Shown: positions 1 to 11,015, counted from the stretch's first letter. The stretch: DNA of 64,000 nt from Angiostrongylus vasorum (GCA_018806985.1 JADANN010000451.1:1364001-1428000); one strand, 5' to 3'. Made by a program: numbers and translations. Notes: a model not told the origin generated them from the sequence alone.

Positions 1-71
1 GAGCCTGACCGATGGTTCGGTCCCATGTGTATTGTAGGGGCGCCTCTATCCATTGCGCTACACGGGCTCTA
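1..71 (-). repeat. SINE1 tRNA-like head, cut by window edge
   Basis: Read on the minus strand, this begins with GTGTAGCGCAATGG-like A-box sequence and a GGGACCGAACC-type B-box. It matches the heads of the complete SINE1 copies elsewhere in the window. The body lies outside the window. Confidence 0.6.
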
Positions 72-199
72 CAGGTGAAACATACTAAACCGAATGAAGG
101 ATGTGTTAGATTTCGTACAAGTGGTAAAGAACGGTCATATAAGTAAGCAAATGTTCTTATAGGCATACTATCAACACTAATCAGCAATAGAAAAAAGGC

Positions 200-477
200 T
201 AAAGCTCTCGGCGTTGATCAATCCCCTGAGGGATGAGCCATGCATTCGACTTCATTAAGCATCGTTTGGAAGTGACTGAATGCATATCTGGCCTTTACAA
301 TGACTCGCGGTGGCCTACCGATGTATCGAGCCAGTGCTGCTATCCTCCCAGACAAGTCTGGTACCAATTTCCCGACTCCAGAGGGATGGAAGGCTTGGCG
401 AGCCATGGGCGCGGGGATCGATTCCACATGTGTGTTGCAGGGCGCCTCCAACCACTGCGCCACACGGGCCCAATCAA
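200..477 (-). repeat. SINE1, near full length
   Basis: The tRNA-like head (TGGCGCAGTGG A-box, GGGATCGATCCC-like B-box) is at the high-coordinate end. The body includes a CTTGTCTGGGAGGATAGCAG block and a TACATCGGTAGGCCACCGCG block. The tail ends in TTGATCAACGCCGAGAGC. ORFs here on both strands are repeat-derived and not genes. Confidence 0.85.
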
Positions 478-639
478 CAACAAAAGCAGTGATTTCTTTT
501 CCCTGTGTAATAGCAACAATTTCTTTAAATCTTTTTTTTTTCAGAAATTGCGAGGATGTTATACAGCACACGTTTAGTCCTGTACAAAAAAAATACATAC
601 AACATGTTTAAGCATCTCAACTGATTCGAAGCAAATATT

Positions 640-1375
640 AGTAATTGAAAAATCGAAGGAACTACACAAATAGATGCCACATGAATCAAGAACGACAATC
701 AAAGAAATAGTCGCTTTGAGGTATGATTGGCGCTTATTCTTCTCAATGAGAAAGGCTCGTTTCTCGACCTTAGTACGATATTGACAAGCAGTGGACCTGC
801 GACAACCGACGACGAGCGACTCAGTGGTTCGACCGTAATGGAGTTCCGCGACATTTTATAAGAAGGTCGAAATTGCACCGATAGGTCAGACTGATCGTTT
901 CTTGGTCCACAGTTGGTTCGATCTATCACTTTTTTTCCCTGATTTCAGGTAAAAGATTACGGCGCAGAAGTACATACAGCAAGACGAAGATTTGCTATCG
1001 GGTACGTCCTCCAATGGGTCAAGAGAAAGAGACCGGTCCTCCTTCAGGACAATGTGTAGGAAGACATCCTACAACTGGCCCTACCGCGATTAAACGAGCT
1101 GGGCAACTAAACTCTGCCTCGTCAACCGTACTTGTCAGATCTATCGCTTATCGACTACTACTGTTTTAAGCACCTTCGTAACTTCCTGCGCAAAAATGCT
1201 TCAAAACCAACTCATGTCCAAATCTGCCTTCAATGGCTTCATCGCTTCCAGAAGTCCGAAATTGTTTGCAACTGGTATAAATGAACTCCTATCTGTGGTT
1301 AATAATGTGTAGATTCCAAAGGTTTTAATTTTAACTAATGAAGCTTGTTTTGAGCTGGGATATGCCATTTTAAAA
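640..1375 (+). pseudogene. mariner-family transposase relic
   Basis: Conceptual translation across several frames follows mariner transposase order. An RNEK-like/RPFLD-like block near 740-770 precedes the WFDRNGVPRH block (about 820-850) and the ITAQKYIQQ block (about 955-985). A degenerate LNELGN...LPRQPYLSDLS block (about 1090-1150, family: LPHPPYSPDLSPTDYH) comes next, and FNGFIASRSPKLFATGINEL (about 1230-1290) is close to the family C-terminus. Stops and frameshifts break every frame, so the copy is dead. The N-terminal helix-turn-helix portion and terminal inverted repeats were not recognised. Mariner transposases are DDD-type cut-and-paste enzymes. The minus-strand ORF at 699-929 is only a shadow of this relic. 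Confidence 0.75.
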
Positions 1376-1429
1376 ACACAGGTTGAAGTCTAGCATTAAT
1401 TCTCGAAAAAAAAGTAATAGTTCAACCAA

Positions 1430-1590
1430 AATGAACCTGAGATATTTGCAAAACTCCGGACCGCAGATGTCTGCGGGAGGGGGACGAACGGGGTATTACC
1501 CTTTTCGGGGGGCTTACGCGTTCACCACCACCCCATGCGGGTCCTTCGTTTCGCCTGTCTCTTAGCTAGTTCTATCGATCAGTGCAAAAA
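1430..1590 (+). repeat. Rep3 fragment
   Basis: Starts with GAGATATTTGCAAAACTCCGG, continues through GCGTTCACCACCACCCCATG and TTCGCCTGTCTCTTAGCTAG, and matches many other Rep3 copies. The short ORF 1383-1565 is repeat-encoded noise. Confidence 0.8.
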
Positions 1591-2965
1591 CTAAAAGTTC
1601 AATTAACGATTTGTTTCAAACTCCGGTTGATTACGTAAACGCGAACGCTTGGCATTTCATCAACGAATTTTATGATGAGCACTCACCGCTTGGTGACTCT
1701 CATTTTCGTCGACTATATTTTTTTTCTAGTTGCAAATATGTGTTCATGAGGTAAAATTGTTTACCAACCTCACTCGACGTGGTGTTGTATCGGCAGAGAG
1801 GAAGACAGAACTTCATCTCCTGTTCACCGACGTCTCGACAACACTTCTGCGTAATCGCTTTCATCAATCCCATTAAAAATCAGTAAGCGAGTTTTCGCAA
1901 ACCTGTATCCGATCATGATGTACCGTATCGCACGAGCATTTGCACTTTCTCTGTATTACGGTGGCTTTCAGCCATGATCCGAAGCAATCACCCTGGAACG
2001 AGTTCTTGTCAACGATTGTGACTTAGCGATCCTAACCGATGTGGCCAAAATAAAGTTATTTTTTTGCTTAAAGTTAGTAGCTGAGAGCGTGCAATCCAGT
2101 GGTTACTGGTTTAATCCCACGCATTGGAAAACCAAGCTCACCATTCCTCTGAAAGTGGCAAACTGGGGCTAAACATATATGGCGAAATGAAAACTAACAT
2201 CTAAGTTCCCCTAGCCAATGCAGAGGTTCAAAATTCATCCAGTTATTCTTGCAGAGATTGAAGTCTGATGCATTATGGATTCGCAAGGAATCACCAAAGC
2301 GGAACGCACTATCCTATTTAATTAGCTACAACGAATCTACGTCCAGACTTATCAGGATCCTGACCAACAGCTTTCTGGCATAGCACCAGCCGTAGTAAGC
2401 AATATCATTACCAACGGAATAGCATTGCGCCAAAGACTCGAGTGCGAACGCCGTTGCTGATAGTTGATCAGAAACCGTCGGAAAGTTTCTGAAGACTGTG
2501 TGTCAATATAAAAAAATTCCTTTAAATGAGTAAAGCAACCTATGAAGCAATTGTGCTGAGATTCACAGTAAAATTGGCGCCTGATAGATGCGGTTGGAAA
2601 AAAAGTGGAGAAAGGTCTGGTGGAATTTTTCCAAGCTGTAGCGATGTTAATTTCCTGATACCTCATGATACAGTCGTGCTACTTCACGATTTAAATGCGA
2701 AACTGCTGTTAAAATTCAAAGGAAATCACTAAAAACCTGTTCAGAAGCATCATGAATTTGCGTAAGGCAATGATATCGTCGTTAAAGATATTGCTATACC
2801 TTCACTTTCCCAATGAACTATTAATTCCCTACGACGATTCAACAGACGAGACTCGTCTGCGATTTGACAGTAAAGCTAAAAATCTGATTCGTTAAGGAAT
2901 TTCAGTCCTATACCTCAAAGCGTTTGCTTTCTTACTATTTCCTTTTAATCTGGAGAGATTGTATT
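1591..2965. other. no gene recognised
   Basis: AT-rich DNA with only short ORFs on both strands. I see no splice-bounded exon with recognisable protein similarity and no copy of the named repeat families. Confidence 0.5.
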
Positions 2966-2969
2966 TCTT

Positions 2970-3307
2970 GCAATTTTTTCCTATTCTTGTTGAGCAAACA
3001 CGAGGTGTTTTTATTCTTTATTCACGAACAAGCTGACGTTTCGGCGGATTTCGCCTTCCTCAAAGCCTGGAAAGGTCAAGTTGGCAGCAATCTATTCGGC
3101 CAAACACCTTCATAACCAAACAGAGGAAACGCTGAACCAAGATTTCAATCACATTGAACACAGCTTTGCACACTCACCGCTTTCTATAAGGCTTCCACTG
3201 AGTATGTCGCGTGGAGACCAACCGCACAGAATTCACATGGAGGCGTAATGTGCCCCTCCCATCAAAATAACAGCCTTATATACTGCCCAATATCACGCGT
3301 GATAATG
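2970..3307 (-). repeat. PLE-A left inverted arm
   Basis: This segment is the reverse complement of 4641-4982, with divergence. Shared landmarks are the CTTGTTGAGCAAACACGAGG end, a hammerhead-like block at about 3030-3066, the GAGTATGTCGCGTGGAGACC block, and the end of the PLE reading frame. In the left arm the core reads TTGAGGA rather than CTGAGGA, so that copy is probably inactive. Confidence 0.75.
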
Positions 3308-4640
3308 AAGCATTCTTCCCTGCAGTTCATTTTCGGATTTCTGGAATTAATCCAGAACGCCTCGAGAGTTTTGCGCGCTTGTGTTCTCGATTCCTGTGCG
3401 AGGATCGTGACACGTACTTCAAAGTCCTCCCCCGCTATGTCTCTGGGTCCTATGCGTGCCTAGTGGGGTATTTGGCTTACGTTTGCCGACTAGGTGTTCT
3501 TTTATGCGGACACAGAGGGGTCTGCCCGTTTCGCCAATGTATTCGTCTCCGCACGCCTTACAGAACATCAGATAAACTCGACCCGAACTCATGCAGTAAC
3601 CGTCTGTACCATTCGGGCAAATTATGCAATTTTGCGTTGCACATATACGGTCAATAGGCGGTTACGAACTAGCTGGCGCCTAAGAGTACTCGGTAGTATT
3701 TCAACTACGTTTACCGAATCCTCAAGACCCGCCCTTCTTAAGCAGCATTCTATAGCCGCACTAACATCATTTGAGATGAAGGGAAGGATAAACGGGAGCT
3801 TTCTCTCGCTAGAGTTGTCGTTAAGGGGCCTAGGATTTACCCTACACCTATCCCGAGCTATAGTTTCGTAGCCATTAGAAATGGCTATTTGCCGTGCCAA
3901 GTTCTGGGACTTCTCTCTCTGCTCTCTTCCCGTGCACACATTGGTTGCTGTTCGAAACATGTTTCTCACAAGCGCCCTTTTCGTGTGAGAGGGATGAGAG
4001 GAGAAGTAATGAACCAAGATGTTTTTATTACTTGGCTTTCTGTACCACTTCGTAATTTCGCCATTTTCTGACAGGCTAATTTGGACGTTCAGGAATGGAC
4101 GCCAGTTTTCTTTTGGTTTCTCTCAGGTGAATTCAATATACTCTGACTGTTCGTTCAAAAAACTCGAAGCATTCGTCATTTCCTCTTAAGTTGAGCAAAG
4201 GACAAAACAGCCATCTTTATACCTACAGCAGAGTAGCGGTCCGAGATCGGTCACTGGTGCTTCCACCTTAGACATAAACGCAATGGCCAGGCTTGGTGCC
4301 AGTCGTTGTCCCATTGCCAACGTTCTTATTTGAGCGTAGTATTTTCCGGATCATCTGAAGATTGAGCAGCTCAAGCATTCTTTAAAGAGTGCTATCTACT
4401 GCTCTATCTTGAAGCCATACATGTTTATTTCTCCTTCGTGTCGCATCAGGAGTTCGAATATGGCTTGCATTGCGGAGTCATTCGACACGTTTGTATAAAA
4501 GGCGGTAACGTTGAAGGACTCCGTCACGTACGCGCTGCTGGGCTGAGCAGTACGAAGGCGATCCAGAAACATCTGCGTATTCGTAGGATGGGCTGAAATG
4601 TGTTTCAACAACTGGGTAAATATCATTATCACCATCCTCA
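3264..4640 (-). pseudogene. Penelope-like element RT + GIY-YIG, broken (PLE-A)
   Basis: On the minus strand, pieces of one Penelope-type protein appear in order. An RT region carries AHPTNTQMFLDRL and FNVTAFYTNVSNDSAMQAIF (motif A-like). It is followed by GQRLAPSLAIAFMSK (motif B-like) and RYKDGCF, where an intact copy has YVDD (motif C). A linker has SSHPSHTKRALVRNMFRTA. A C-terminal GIY-YIG endonuclease part has YLMFCKACGDEYIGETGRPL and ends near IGQYIRLLF-stop at about 3264. Stops (near 4396) and frame changes break the frame, and the YxDD-to-YKDG change would remove a catalytic aspartate. PLEs reverse-transcribe their own RNA and integrate through the GIY-YIG nuclease. This is a dead copy between inverted arms. 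Confidence 0.85.
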
Positions 4641-5035
4641 TTATCACGTGTGATATTGGGCAGTATATAAGCCTGTTATTCTGATGGGAGGAACACATTA
4701 CGCTTCCATGTGAATTCTGTGCGGTTGGTCACCACGCGACATACTCAATGGAACACTCATAGAAAGCGGTGAGTGCGCAAAGAAGCTATTCTGTGTTCAA
4801 CGTGATTGAAAGCTTGGTTTAGCGTTTTCTGTGTTTGGTTATGGAGATGTTTGGCCGAATGGATTGCTGTCAACTTGACCTTTCCAGGCTCTGAGGAAGG
4901 CGAAATCCGCCGAAACATCAGCTTGATCGTGAATAAAGAATAAAAATAACAGCTCGCGTTTGCTCAACAAGAATACGAAGAATTACTTGATCAACGCCGA
5001 GGTTAATAGAAAGTCGGTAGTGGGATTCATATTTC
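4641..5035 (+). repeat. PLE-A right inverted arm and 3' tail
   Basis: Inverted copy of the left arm. It contains a hammerhead-like motif, then GCTCAACAAGAA, then the tail TTGATCAACGCCGAGGTTAA continuing ATAGAAAGT. The same tail recurs at 10103, 14930 and (reversed) 35096. Confidence 0.75.
4887..4923 (+). ncRNA. hammerhead ribozyme-like motif in PLE arm
   Basis: The segment reads GGCT (stem I), CTGAGGA (core CUGANGA), a short GGC/GCC stem II, GAAAC, ATC (cleavage-site position), then AGCT closing stem I. Stem III would be only 1-2 bp, as reported for minimal hammerheads in Penelope-like elements, which are thought to act as dimers. Sequence order is seen directly; activity is inference. Confidence 0.55.
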
Positions 5036-5559
5036 TTGTATTGAAAGTTTCGATATAAACTCGTAAACTACTGAGTTGGCTAACTTCCACCTAAAAACCC
5101 TGGTGAAATACTTTATCTCTTTAAATGGCACTGTCATTTCTTCGGAAACTTATTCGATAAAGGAAAACAATCACACTCTACCTTAGCTGCTTTCGCTGCG
5201 CACAGATCGTTATCGTTGGGACAGAGAGACTTTATATCGTCTTTTGTTAGTGAAGTAACGGAATGTGTTGTGAGTAGGAAAATGAAAAAATTTGAGCGTC
5301 ATGTTGCGAAGTGAAAAGGAGTGATAGCCGAACAATTCTGACGATAACGATTGTACTAAGAAAACAGTGAAAGGGAAGTTCGGGAAGGCGGCAGAGATGT
5401 GGGTCAAGTGAGTGCCCGTCCCGATTTCTTGGAAGACGAATGCGGTGATGACTTTATCACTTCTTTGACTTTTGATCAGCTTTAGTTAGGTTTAATTGCC
5501 TCAGAAATTATGATAACTGTAGTTTTGTTTGTAACAAAGTAGAGTGAAAAACCGTCGTT

Positions 5560-5660
5560 TTCTTGTTCAGCAAGGTTGCTAAACAGCATAATACAATTAA
5601 TACACTATCCAACAGTAGCGGACGTTTCAGCGATTTCGCCTTCCTCAGAGCGCTCTAGTT
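5560..5660 (-). repeat. PLE terminal fragment with degenerate hammerhead-like block
   Basis: TTCTTGTTCAGCAAGGTTGC followed by CGGACGTTTCAGCGATTTCG resembles the PLE-B left arm at 35145-35260. The stem I pairing is disrupted. Confidence 0.6.
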
Positions 5661-5674
5661 TTCGCCGATCAATA

Positions 5675-5825
5675 GAAGTAACTGAGAGACAGGCCAAACG
5701 AAGGAGCCGCATGGTGTGGTGGTGAACGCGTTACTCCCCGGAAAGTACAATAGCGCGTTCGTTCCCCCACTGCAGACATGTGCGGTCCGGAGTTTCGCAA
5801 ATATCTCAGCATCGTCTTAGCTCTA
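5675..5825 (-). repeat. Rep3 fragment
   Basis: Reverse-orientation Rep3: CTGAGAGACAGGCCAAACGA through GTGGTGGTGAACGCGTTACT to CGGAGTTTCGCAAATATCTC. Confidence 0.8.
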
Positions 5826-6360
5826 GTTTTCTTTCAAAAGCTAGTTTTTCTTTCGATGAAAATTCAATGAACACTAAGTTTCATTCAAAAAAGTCCCATT
5901 TTAACCCGAAGTCTGAGCGAATAACTATAGCATTCTTACTTCCAGCAATGGGGATCCCAGAGATGAAAAAGTTTGCGGAATTAAATTTTTTCTAGGATTC
6001 ACTGAAAATTCCACTAAAAGGGCTATTGATTTCGGTCCATTTTAACGAAAACTGCAAATGGTGCCCTAAATTCTATTGGTGAATGTGCTATGGTGGAAAA
6101 AAAATTTTGCAAATTAAGGGTATAGGTGAAAAAGGAGAAGGTCAAGAATTCGTCACGTGACAAATCAGTTAAACTTCTACCGAACTTGGTTGTGTAGTCA
6201 AGAATACGTAAATGAGGCTGGTTGTTGACAACTGTGATTGCGCTCGGTGATAAGAACATGAATACCTATCATGCAGAGGTCGGTATCATTATCGGCTAGC
6301 ATAGAGCATAACTTCAAAACTGACTTTCTTTTCAACCTCGTTTTCACCAATCAATATGGA
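5826..6360. other. no gene or repeat recognised
   Basis: Short ORFs at 5780-5995 (+) and 6023-6259 (-) have no recognisable similarity or clear splice context. Confidence 0.45.
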
Positions 6361-6361
6361 T

Positions 6362-6740
6362 TCTTTCTTTGACAAGCTTGCACGAGGGTGATAACCATTC
6401 GGCTAACATTTCGACGTCTTCGTTTTCATCAGAGCCGATGATCCGAGTCGATGGTCCACAGTTCGAGTCGGATCTCTGTCAGTCGGAAAAAAAAACAAGT
6501 TCTTATCCACGAACAATCACTACTATCAATAACCAGCATCCTGTATAACAGGGCACCGCTGGGTGAGTATACCCGATGTTCTACTGAAGATCCGACTCGA
6601 TACTAAGAAGAAGACACCACATCGAGAAAACGAACAATTGTGGACCGTTGACTCTGATCATCGGCTCTGATGAAGACGAAGACGTCGAGACGTTAGCCGA
6701 ATAAGGATTGATTACCAACGTCGCGTAAGCTTATCAAAAA
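6362..6740. mobile_element. HH element: inverted pair of hammerhead-like ends
   Basis: The two ends are inverted repeats of about 95 bp. The left end (about 6367-6465) has TTCGGCTAACATTTCGACGT and TTTTCATCAGAGCCGATGAT. The right end (about 6640-6735) has their reverse complements. The outer border resembles AAGCTTACACGAGGTTGATA, which is also found at 12290, 28742, 42410 and 63875. No coding region is present, so it would be non-autonomous. Confidence 0.65.
6662..6699 (+). ncRNA. hammerhead-like motif in HH element
   Basis: Order: CGGCT (stem I), CTGATGA (perfect core), GACG-AAGA-CGTC (4-bp stem II with tetraloop), GAGAC (consensus GAAAC, one change), GTT, AGCCG (5-bp stem I). An opposed copy with GAAAT lies at about 6406-6445. 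The inner A-to-G change may reduce activity. Confidence 0.5.
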
Positions 6741-6954
6741 GGAAATAAATATGTAAAAATTCTTGCACTAATGACCACACACGAGGTTTCAAAAATATAT
6801 AAAGAATTTGGAGTGACTTATATTATTCTGTTTGGAAAATCCATACACCGAGAGTATTATCCCCTAACTATTCGATTCGACAATCGAGGGAAACAGATGA
6901 ACCGAGTGTTGAATGTTGAGCTGTTATGCACTACGAACTATGTATACATCATAA

Positions 6955-7530
6955 TGGCAACTTTTTATTTGCTTCCTACCATCATCTTTTACGCAGGGTA
7001 TGACGCGAAATACAACCACAGTTATGCTGAGATATTTGCAGAACTCCGGACCACAGGTGTCTGCGGGAGGGGGGACGAACGGGGTATTACCCTTTTCGGG
7101 GCTAACGTGTTCACCACCACCCCATGCGAGTCGTTCGTTTCGCCTGTCTCTCAGCTAGTTCCATCGATCAAGAGATTTTTTTTTGCAAATATCTCAGCAT
7201 CATTGTGGTTGTATTGCCATCATACCTTGCGTAGAAGATAATGGTAGGAAGCAAATGAAAAGTTAGTATTGTGATTATTGTGATTTCAACTACAGCCCCG
7301 GCTTAACTGCGTTCAATGCCGATTTGGCTCCCCCAGATCAATCTCGTTGACGGGTAATCGCTGACGGCACTGATCGACAGAACTACCTGAGAGACAGGCG
7401 AAATGAAGGACCAGCATGGCGTTGTGATGAACGCATTAGCTCCCGGGAAGGGTAATTCCACGTTCGTTCCCCACCGCAGACACCTACGCTCCGGAGTTTT
7501 GCAAATATCGCAGCATCATTGTGGTTGTGT
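6955..7530. repeat. two Rep3 copies
   Basis: 6955-7265 is one copy bounded by inverted ends of about 75 bp (TTGCTTCCTACCATCATCTT against its complement at 7230-7260). 7280-7530 is a second copy in reverse orientation carrying the GCCGATTTGGCTCCCCCAGA interior. The 156-residue ORF at 6771-7241 reads mostly through this repeat and is not taken as a gene. Confidence 0.8.
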
Positions 7531-7609
7531 GTATAGATCATCTATTATCGTGCTACGCGAGAGTTTTATCGAATAGCGAGCTGGTTGAATTAATAATCAA
7601 ACCTTAACT

Positions 7610-8110
7610 GTGCCATTCACCTACAATGATGCTAAGTTGGATCCCAGAGCAAGTTCGAACTTATGATTACCCTTTCCTGGGCTCAGGTGTTATCCACTTC
7701 ACCACTGGCAGCCTTGCTTTGCCTTTCTTTTCGCGAATTTCTTACCCCAACTTTGCGTATCAGCACTCGCCAGTCAACGATAATGACTAGCAGAGCACAA
7801 ATCGGCATTGAAAGCAGTTAAAATGAGGTTCTAGATAAAATTGCTATGTAAAACTTTTTACTTAATGCCTATTAAATTTCATGGCAGGGCATTATATGTA
7901 ATTCAATCAGAATTTAAAAAATTGCCTGAGTGAAAGACAAAGCAAGGGCCTCAGTGATGCAGTGGGTAGCACATAACCCCTGGAAAGGGTAATTATGAGT
8001 TCGACTTTGATCTGGGGGTCCAACTTTTGCAAATATCTTGTTGTATTCCACATAACACCCTGTCATGAGAAATAATAGGAAGTTGGCAAAAACTTTGACC
8101 TTGCATCATT
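7610..8110. repeat. old, diverged Rep3-like copies with tRNA-like block
   Basis: 7610-7830 is a diverged forward copy. 7920-8110 is a reverse copy containing GATGCAGTGGGTAGCACATA and TTATGAGTTCGAC, which resemble Pol III A and B boxes. Confidence 0.55.
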
Positions 8111-8328
8111 CGTCACCGATCACTGTTGAGTTAAGGACATCTGCAAACTGAAAACAACTTTTATGAAAAGAGTCGATTATGATTTCAATTTTTGGAGTGT
8201 GGAAAATCACCGGAAAAGGAAACGTTGAACTTTCCGCTTTCTTTGTCTAAGATGATTTCGCCTCTGCATGATTTTCTATCTATTCAGCGTTGAAGTGCTT
8301 CTGTGAATTTCTTTCTATTATCATACAT

Positions 8329-8605
8329 GAAGCGAGCGTGTGGCGCAGTGGTCAGAGGCGCCCTGCAACACACGTGAAATCAATCCCCGCGGCCATGATC
8401 CAGCAAGCCTTCCATCCCTCTGGGATCAAAAAAATTTGTACCATAGTTGTCTGGGAGTATATTAGCACTTGATCAATACATCGGTAAGCCACCGCAATTC
8501 ATTGTAAAGGCCAGATGTGCATTCAATCACCTCCAACTATGCTTAATGAAGTGGAATGCACAGCGCATCTCTCAGGGATTGATTAACGCCGAGAGCTTCA
8601 CCCTT
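8329..8605 (+). repeat. SINE1
   Basis: Head GCGTGTGGCGCAGTGGTCAG, GGTAAGCCACCG block, tail GATTGATTAACGCCGAGAGC followed by a T-rich run. Confidence 0.85.
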
Positions 8606-8675
8606 TTTTTTATTATACATGAAACTAAGTTTCAGATTTTCGATACTAAAACGAAGTGAAGGGATAGAGTGTTCT

Positions 8676-8800
8676 GCATGTGTTGATCAATCCCTTTGTC
8701 ATATGCCATGCATTCGATTTCATTGAGCATCATGAAGATAATGAAATGTATATTTCACCGGTTCATTGACTTACAAAGGCCTTCCTAGTGTACCAACTTA
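8676..8800 (-). repeat. SINE1 tail/body fragment, degenerate
   Basis: TTGATCAATCCC, CCATGCATTCGATTTCATTG and TTACAAAGGCC match the SINE1 3' half in reverse orientation. The head is missing. Confidence 0.6.
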
Positions 8801-9984
8801 GCGTTTCGCAGAAATGACTCTTTTTTTTCTTAGTTTAATCGCCTTATCAAAACAGTTTTCTTATCTTTTCAAAGAAGACAGCTACTAATTCACGAAAGAC
8901 TGAAAGCTTAGGGTACGCTTGGTTAGCCTGTCGGCGCCGGATCAACTCAGCGACTATATGGATAGCATGGCACCTTTGCCCACTGTGTTATACAATTTCT
9001 CCTTTTAGAATTATCCTCACTATTCTTCGTGTTTTGGTCGCTTTTAATCGAAACCAGAGAACGCACTAATGGGTTCCAATACACATCTCGTGAGAATTCT
9101 CGTTCGGGCTTAGCGAACCCAGCTAGCTTGAGTGCCCCCCTCCCTCTACGTTCTTCTCTTCGAGTCAACGTCTCCGTTTTGTGACGGCAGTGTATCCAAT
9201 TTCAATGTTATCAGCAGTCAAATTATTCAAGCATTTCCGATTATGATTCGTTTGATAGTGAGATGTTCAAACTTACAATTTTTTGTGAACTTAGCGGCTG
9301 TGACGATACTGTGGAAGAAGACGTGGTTCCTATTTGAACGCAGAAAATAACAAATGTATATGTAAACGAAGCGAACGAACCGAAAACTCAGCAACAACTT
9401 TTGTTAGCCTCTTTCCTTTCCATACCATGCTTTCTTTCAAGATTTCACTTTTCGGGATACATAACTCAAATGAGAGCGCTTAAGTTTCCTTGAAGGGTTC
9501 CAGTTCTTCATCCCAAGTCTTCTCTCTCAATATTGTTGTTCTCTCTGTTGTTTTGTTCATTTGATCATAGATCTTCTGTAGTTCTCACTTTTTTATGCCC
9601 ACTGTTATTTAATCATAGATTTCACCTTTATTGTTAGAAATACAGTGCGACTCTAATTTCATAAATTGTCATAGAACACCATCCATGTATGAAAAATTAA
9701 TTTATGTTCATGATGAAGTTCACAGGTGCGGAAGTAAACCGCTGTATCCAAGCAACATTTCCGAAAAAGAACTTTCATGTTCTAAAGACCTTTCTGACAG
9801 GTCCTGCTTGCTCTTAAACTTCTCATATAGCCTCCTTGCCTTGCAATTACCAGACACGAAAGTGAAGGACCCATGTATGACTATGCTCGGCTGCAGGCTG
9901 ACGGCTCGTCAGCTTCTTTCCTCGCTGGCCACTTTTGGCTCTTCAATTTTTTAAAAATTTGCTCTGAAATTAAACGTAGTTCTC
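8801..9984. other. no gene recognised
   Basis: The longest frames are 8947-9168 (-), with many charged residues and ending VPCYPYSR, and 9631-9954 (+). Neither has recognisable domains or convincing splice sites. Confidence 0.4.
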
Positions 9985-10145
9985 GATATCCTTGTTGAGC
10001 GAACTCGAAGTGTTACTTTATTCTTTACTTAGTTAAAGCTGGCATTTCGGCAGTATCGCCTTCTTCAGAGCCTGGAAGGGTATACAATATGCTAATTATT
10101 TGATCAGTGCCGAGGTTAATAGAAAGTTCTTCGTGGGAATTGAGC
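9985..10145. repeat. solo PLE end: degenerate hammerhead block and 3' tail
   Basis: CTTGTTGAGCGAACTCGAAG, then TGGCATTTCGGCAGTATCGC (hammerhead block on -, with GAAAT/GCC changes), then TTGATCAGTGCCGAGGTTAA and ATAGAAAGT. No coding part. Confidence 0.65.
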
Positions 10146-10744
10146 GTAGTTACTGTTTTAACAGAGAGGAAAGGCTCTGTGATTGTTCCAATCGACCGAC
10201 CCTTAAGACCATCGTTCATCCACCTAGGGCGAGATTGTGTAATCTAACGAGCTCGCCGAAGTGGTACATCATTCCTTCCACAATATTCTCCTAGTAAAAT
10301 TATGGACGAATGTACCCTCGAATTTGATCTATAGTTGGCATTATTTCTTTCTTATTATTTAGTTAGTTTATTGCAGTAGATTTGCACAGCATGTATATTC
10401 TGCGAGCTCCGCTAATGATAAATGAATAATAACTGTTTTGTAAACTAAGTTTTCATTGCTTCTACCAATTACAACGAGGATAGAAGCTTACGACGAGACT
10501 TATGAAAAATGCTTTCTGTAAGTCCAAGTCCAAAAATCAGGGAAAAATTGGGCCAAATTTTAAATCCATTTAATGCATGGGAAGGATTCAGACGAAATAA
10601 ATTCCCATTGTGAACACATTCCTTATTTTCCAAACTATCTTTTATATTTATTTTTTTTATTACTTATTATTTATATATTTACATATTAAATTATATATTT
10701 TTTGTATTAAATTATACAATTATTATTAAACTGTATTTATATTA
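10146..10744. other. geneless; AT-rich stretch at 10630-10744
   Basis: No exon seen. The last about 115 bp are almost pure A/T (runs of TTATTTATATATTTA type), directly before a SINE1 copy. Confidence 0.6.
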
Positions 10745-11015
10745 TTAGGGGCGAGTGTGGCGCAGTGGTCGGAGACACCGTGCAATGCATATGGCATCAA
10801 TTAATCAGCCCCTGGCAGCTTCCATCCCTCCGGGTTCGACAGATTGGTACCAGACTTGTTTGGGAGAATAGCAGCACTGGCTCGATACATCGGTAGGCCA
10901 CCGCGAGTCATTGTAAAAGTCAGATATGCATTCAATCACCTCCAATCGATGCTTGTTGAAGTCGAATTCTTGGCCCTAAGGGATAGATCAACGCCGAGAG
11001 CTTTATTCTTTTTTT
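10745..11015 (+). repeat. SINE1
   Basis: GTGTGGCGCAGTGGTCGGAG head, GGGAGAATAGCAGCACTGGC block, ATAGATCAACGCCGAGAGCT tail and a T-run. Confidence 0.85.

Noticed and set aside
218..611. Overlapping ORFs of 60-126 residues on both strands
   Set aside because: All are frames of a SINE1 copy. Similar frames recur at every other SINE1 copy (12360-12834, 60918-61298, 62100-62432).
699..929. 76-residue minus-strand ORF
   Set aside because: Antisense shadow of the mariner relic at 640-1375.
6771..7241. 156-residue plus-strand ORF as a gene
   Set aside because: More than half of it is Rep3 sequence, and there is no recognisable domain or splice context.
10745..10820. tRNA gene call
   Set aside because: A and B boxes are present, but the sequence is the head of SINE1. 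It has no acceptor stem partner and continues into the SINE body. The same applies to the other SINE heads.
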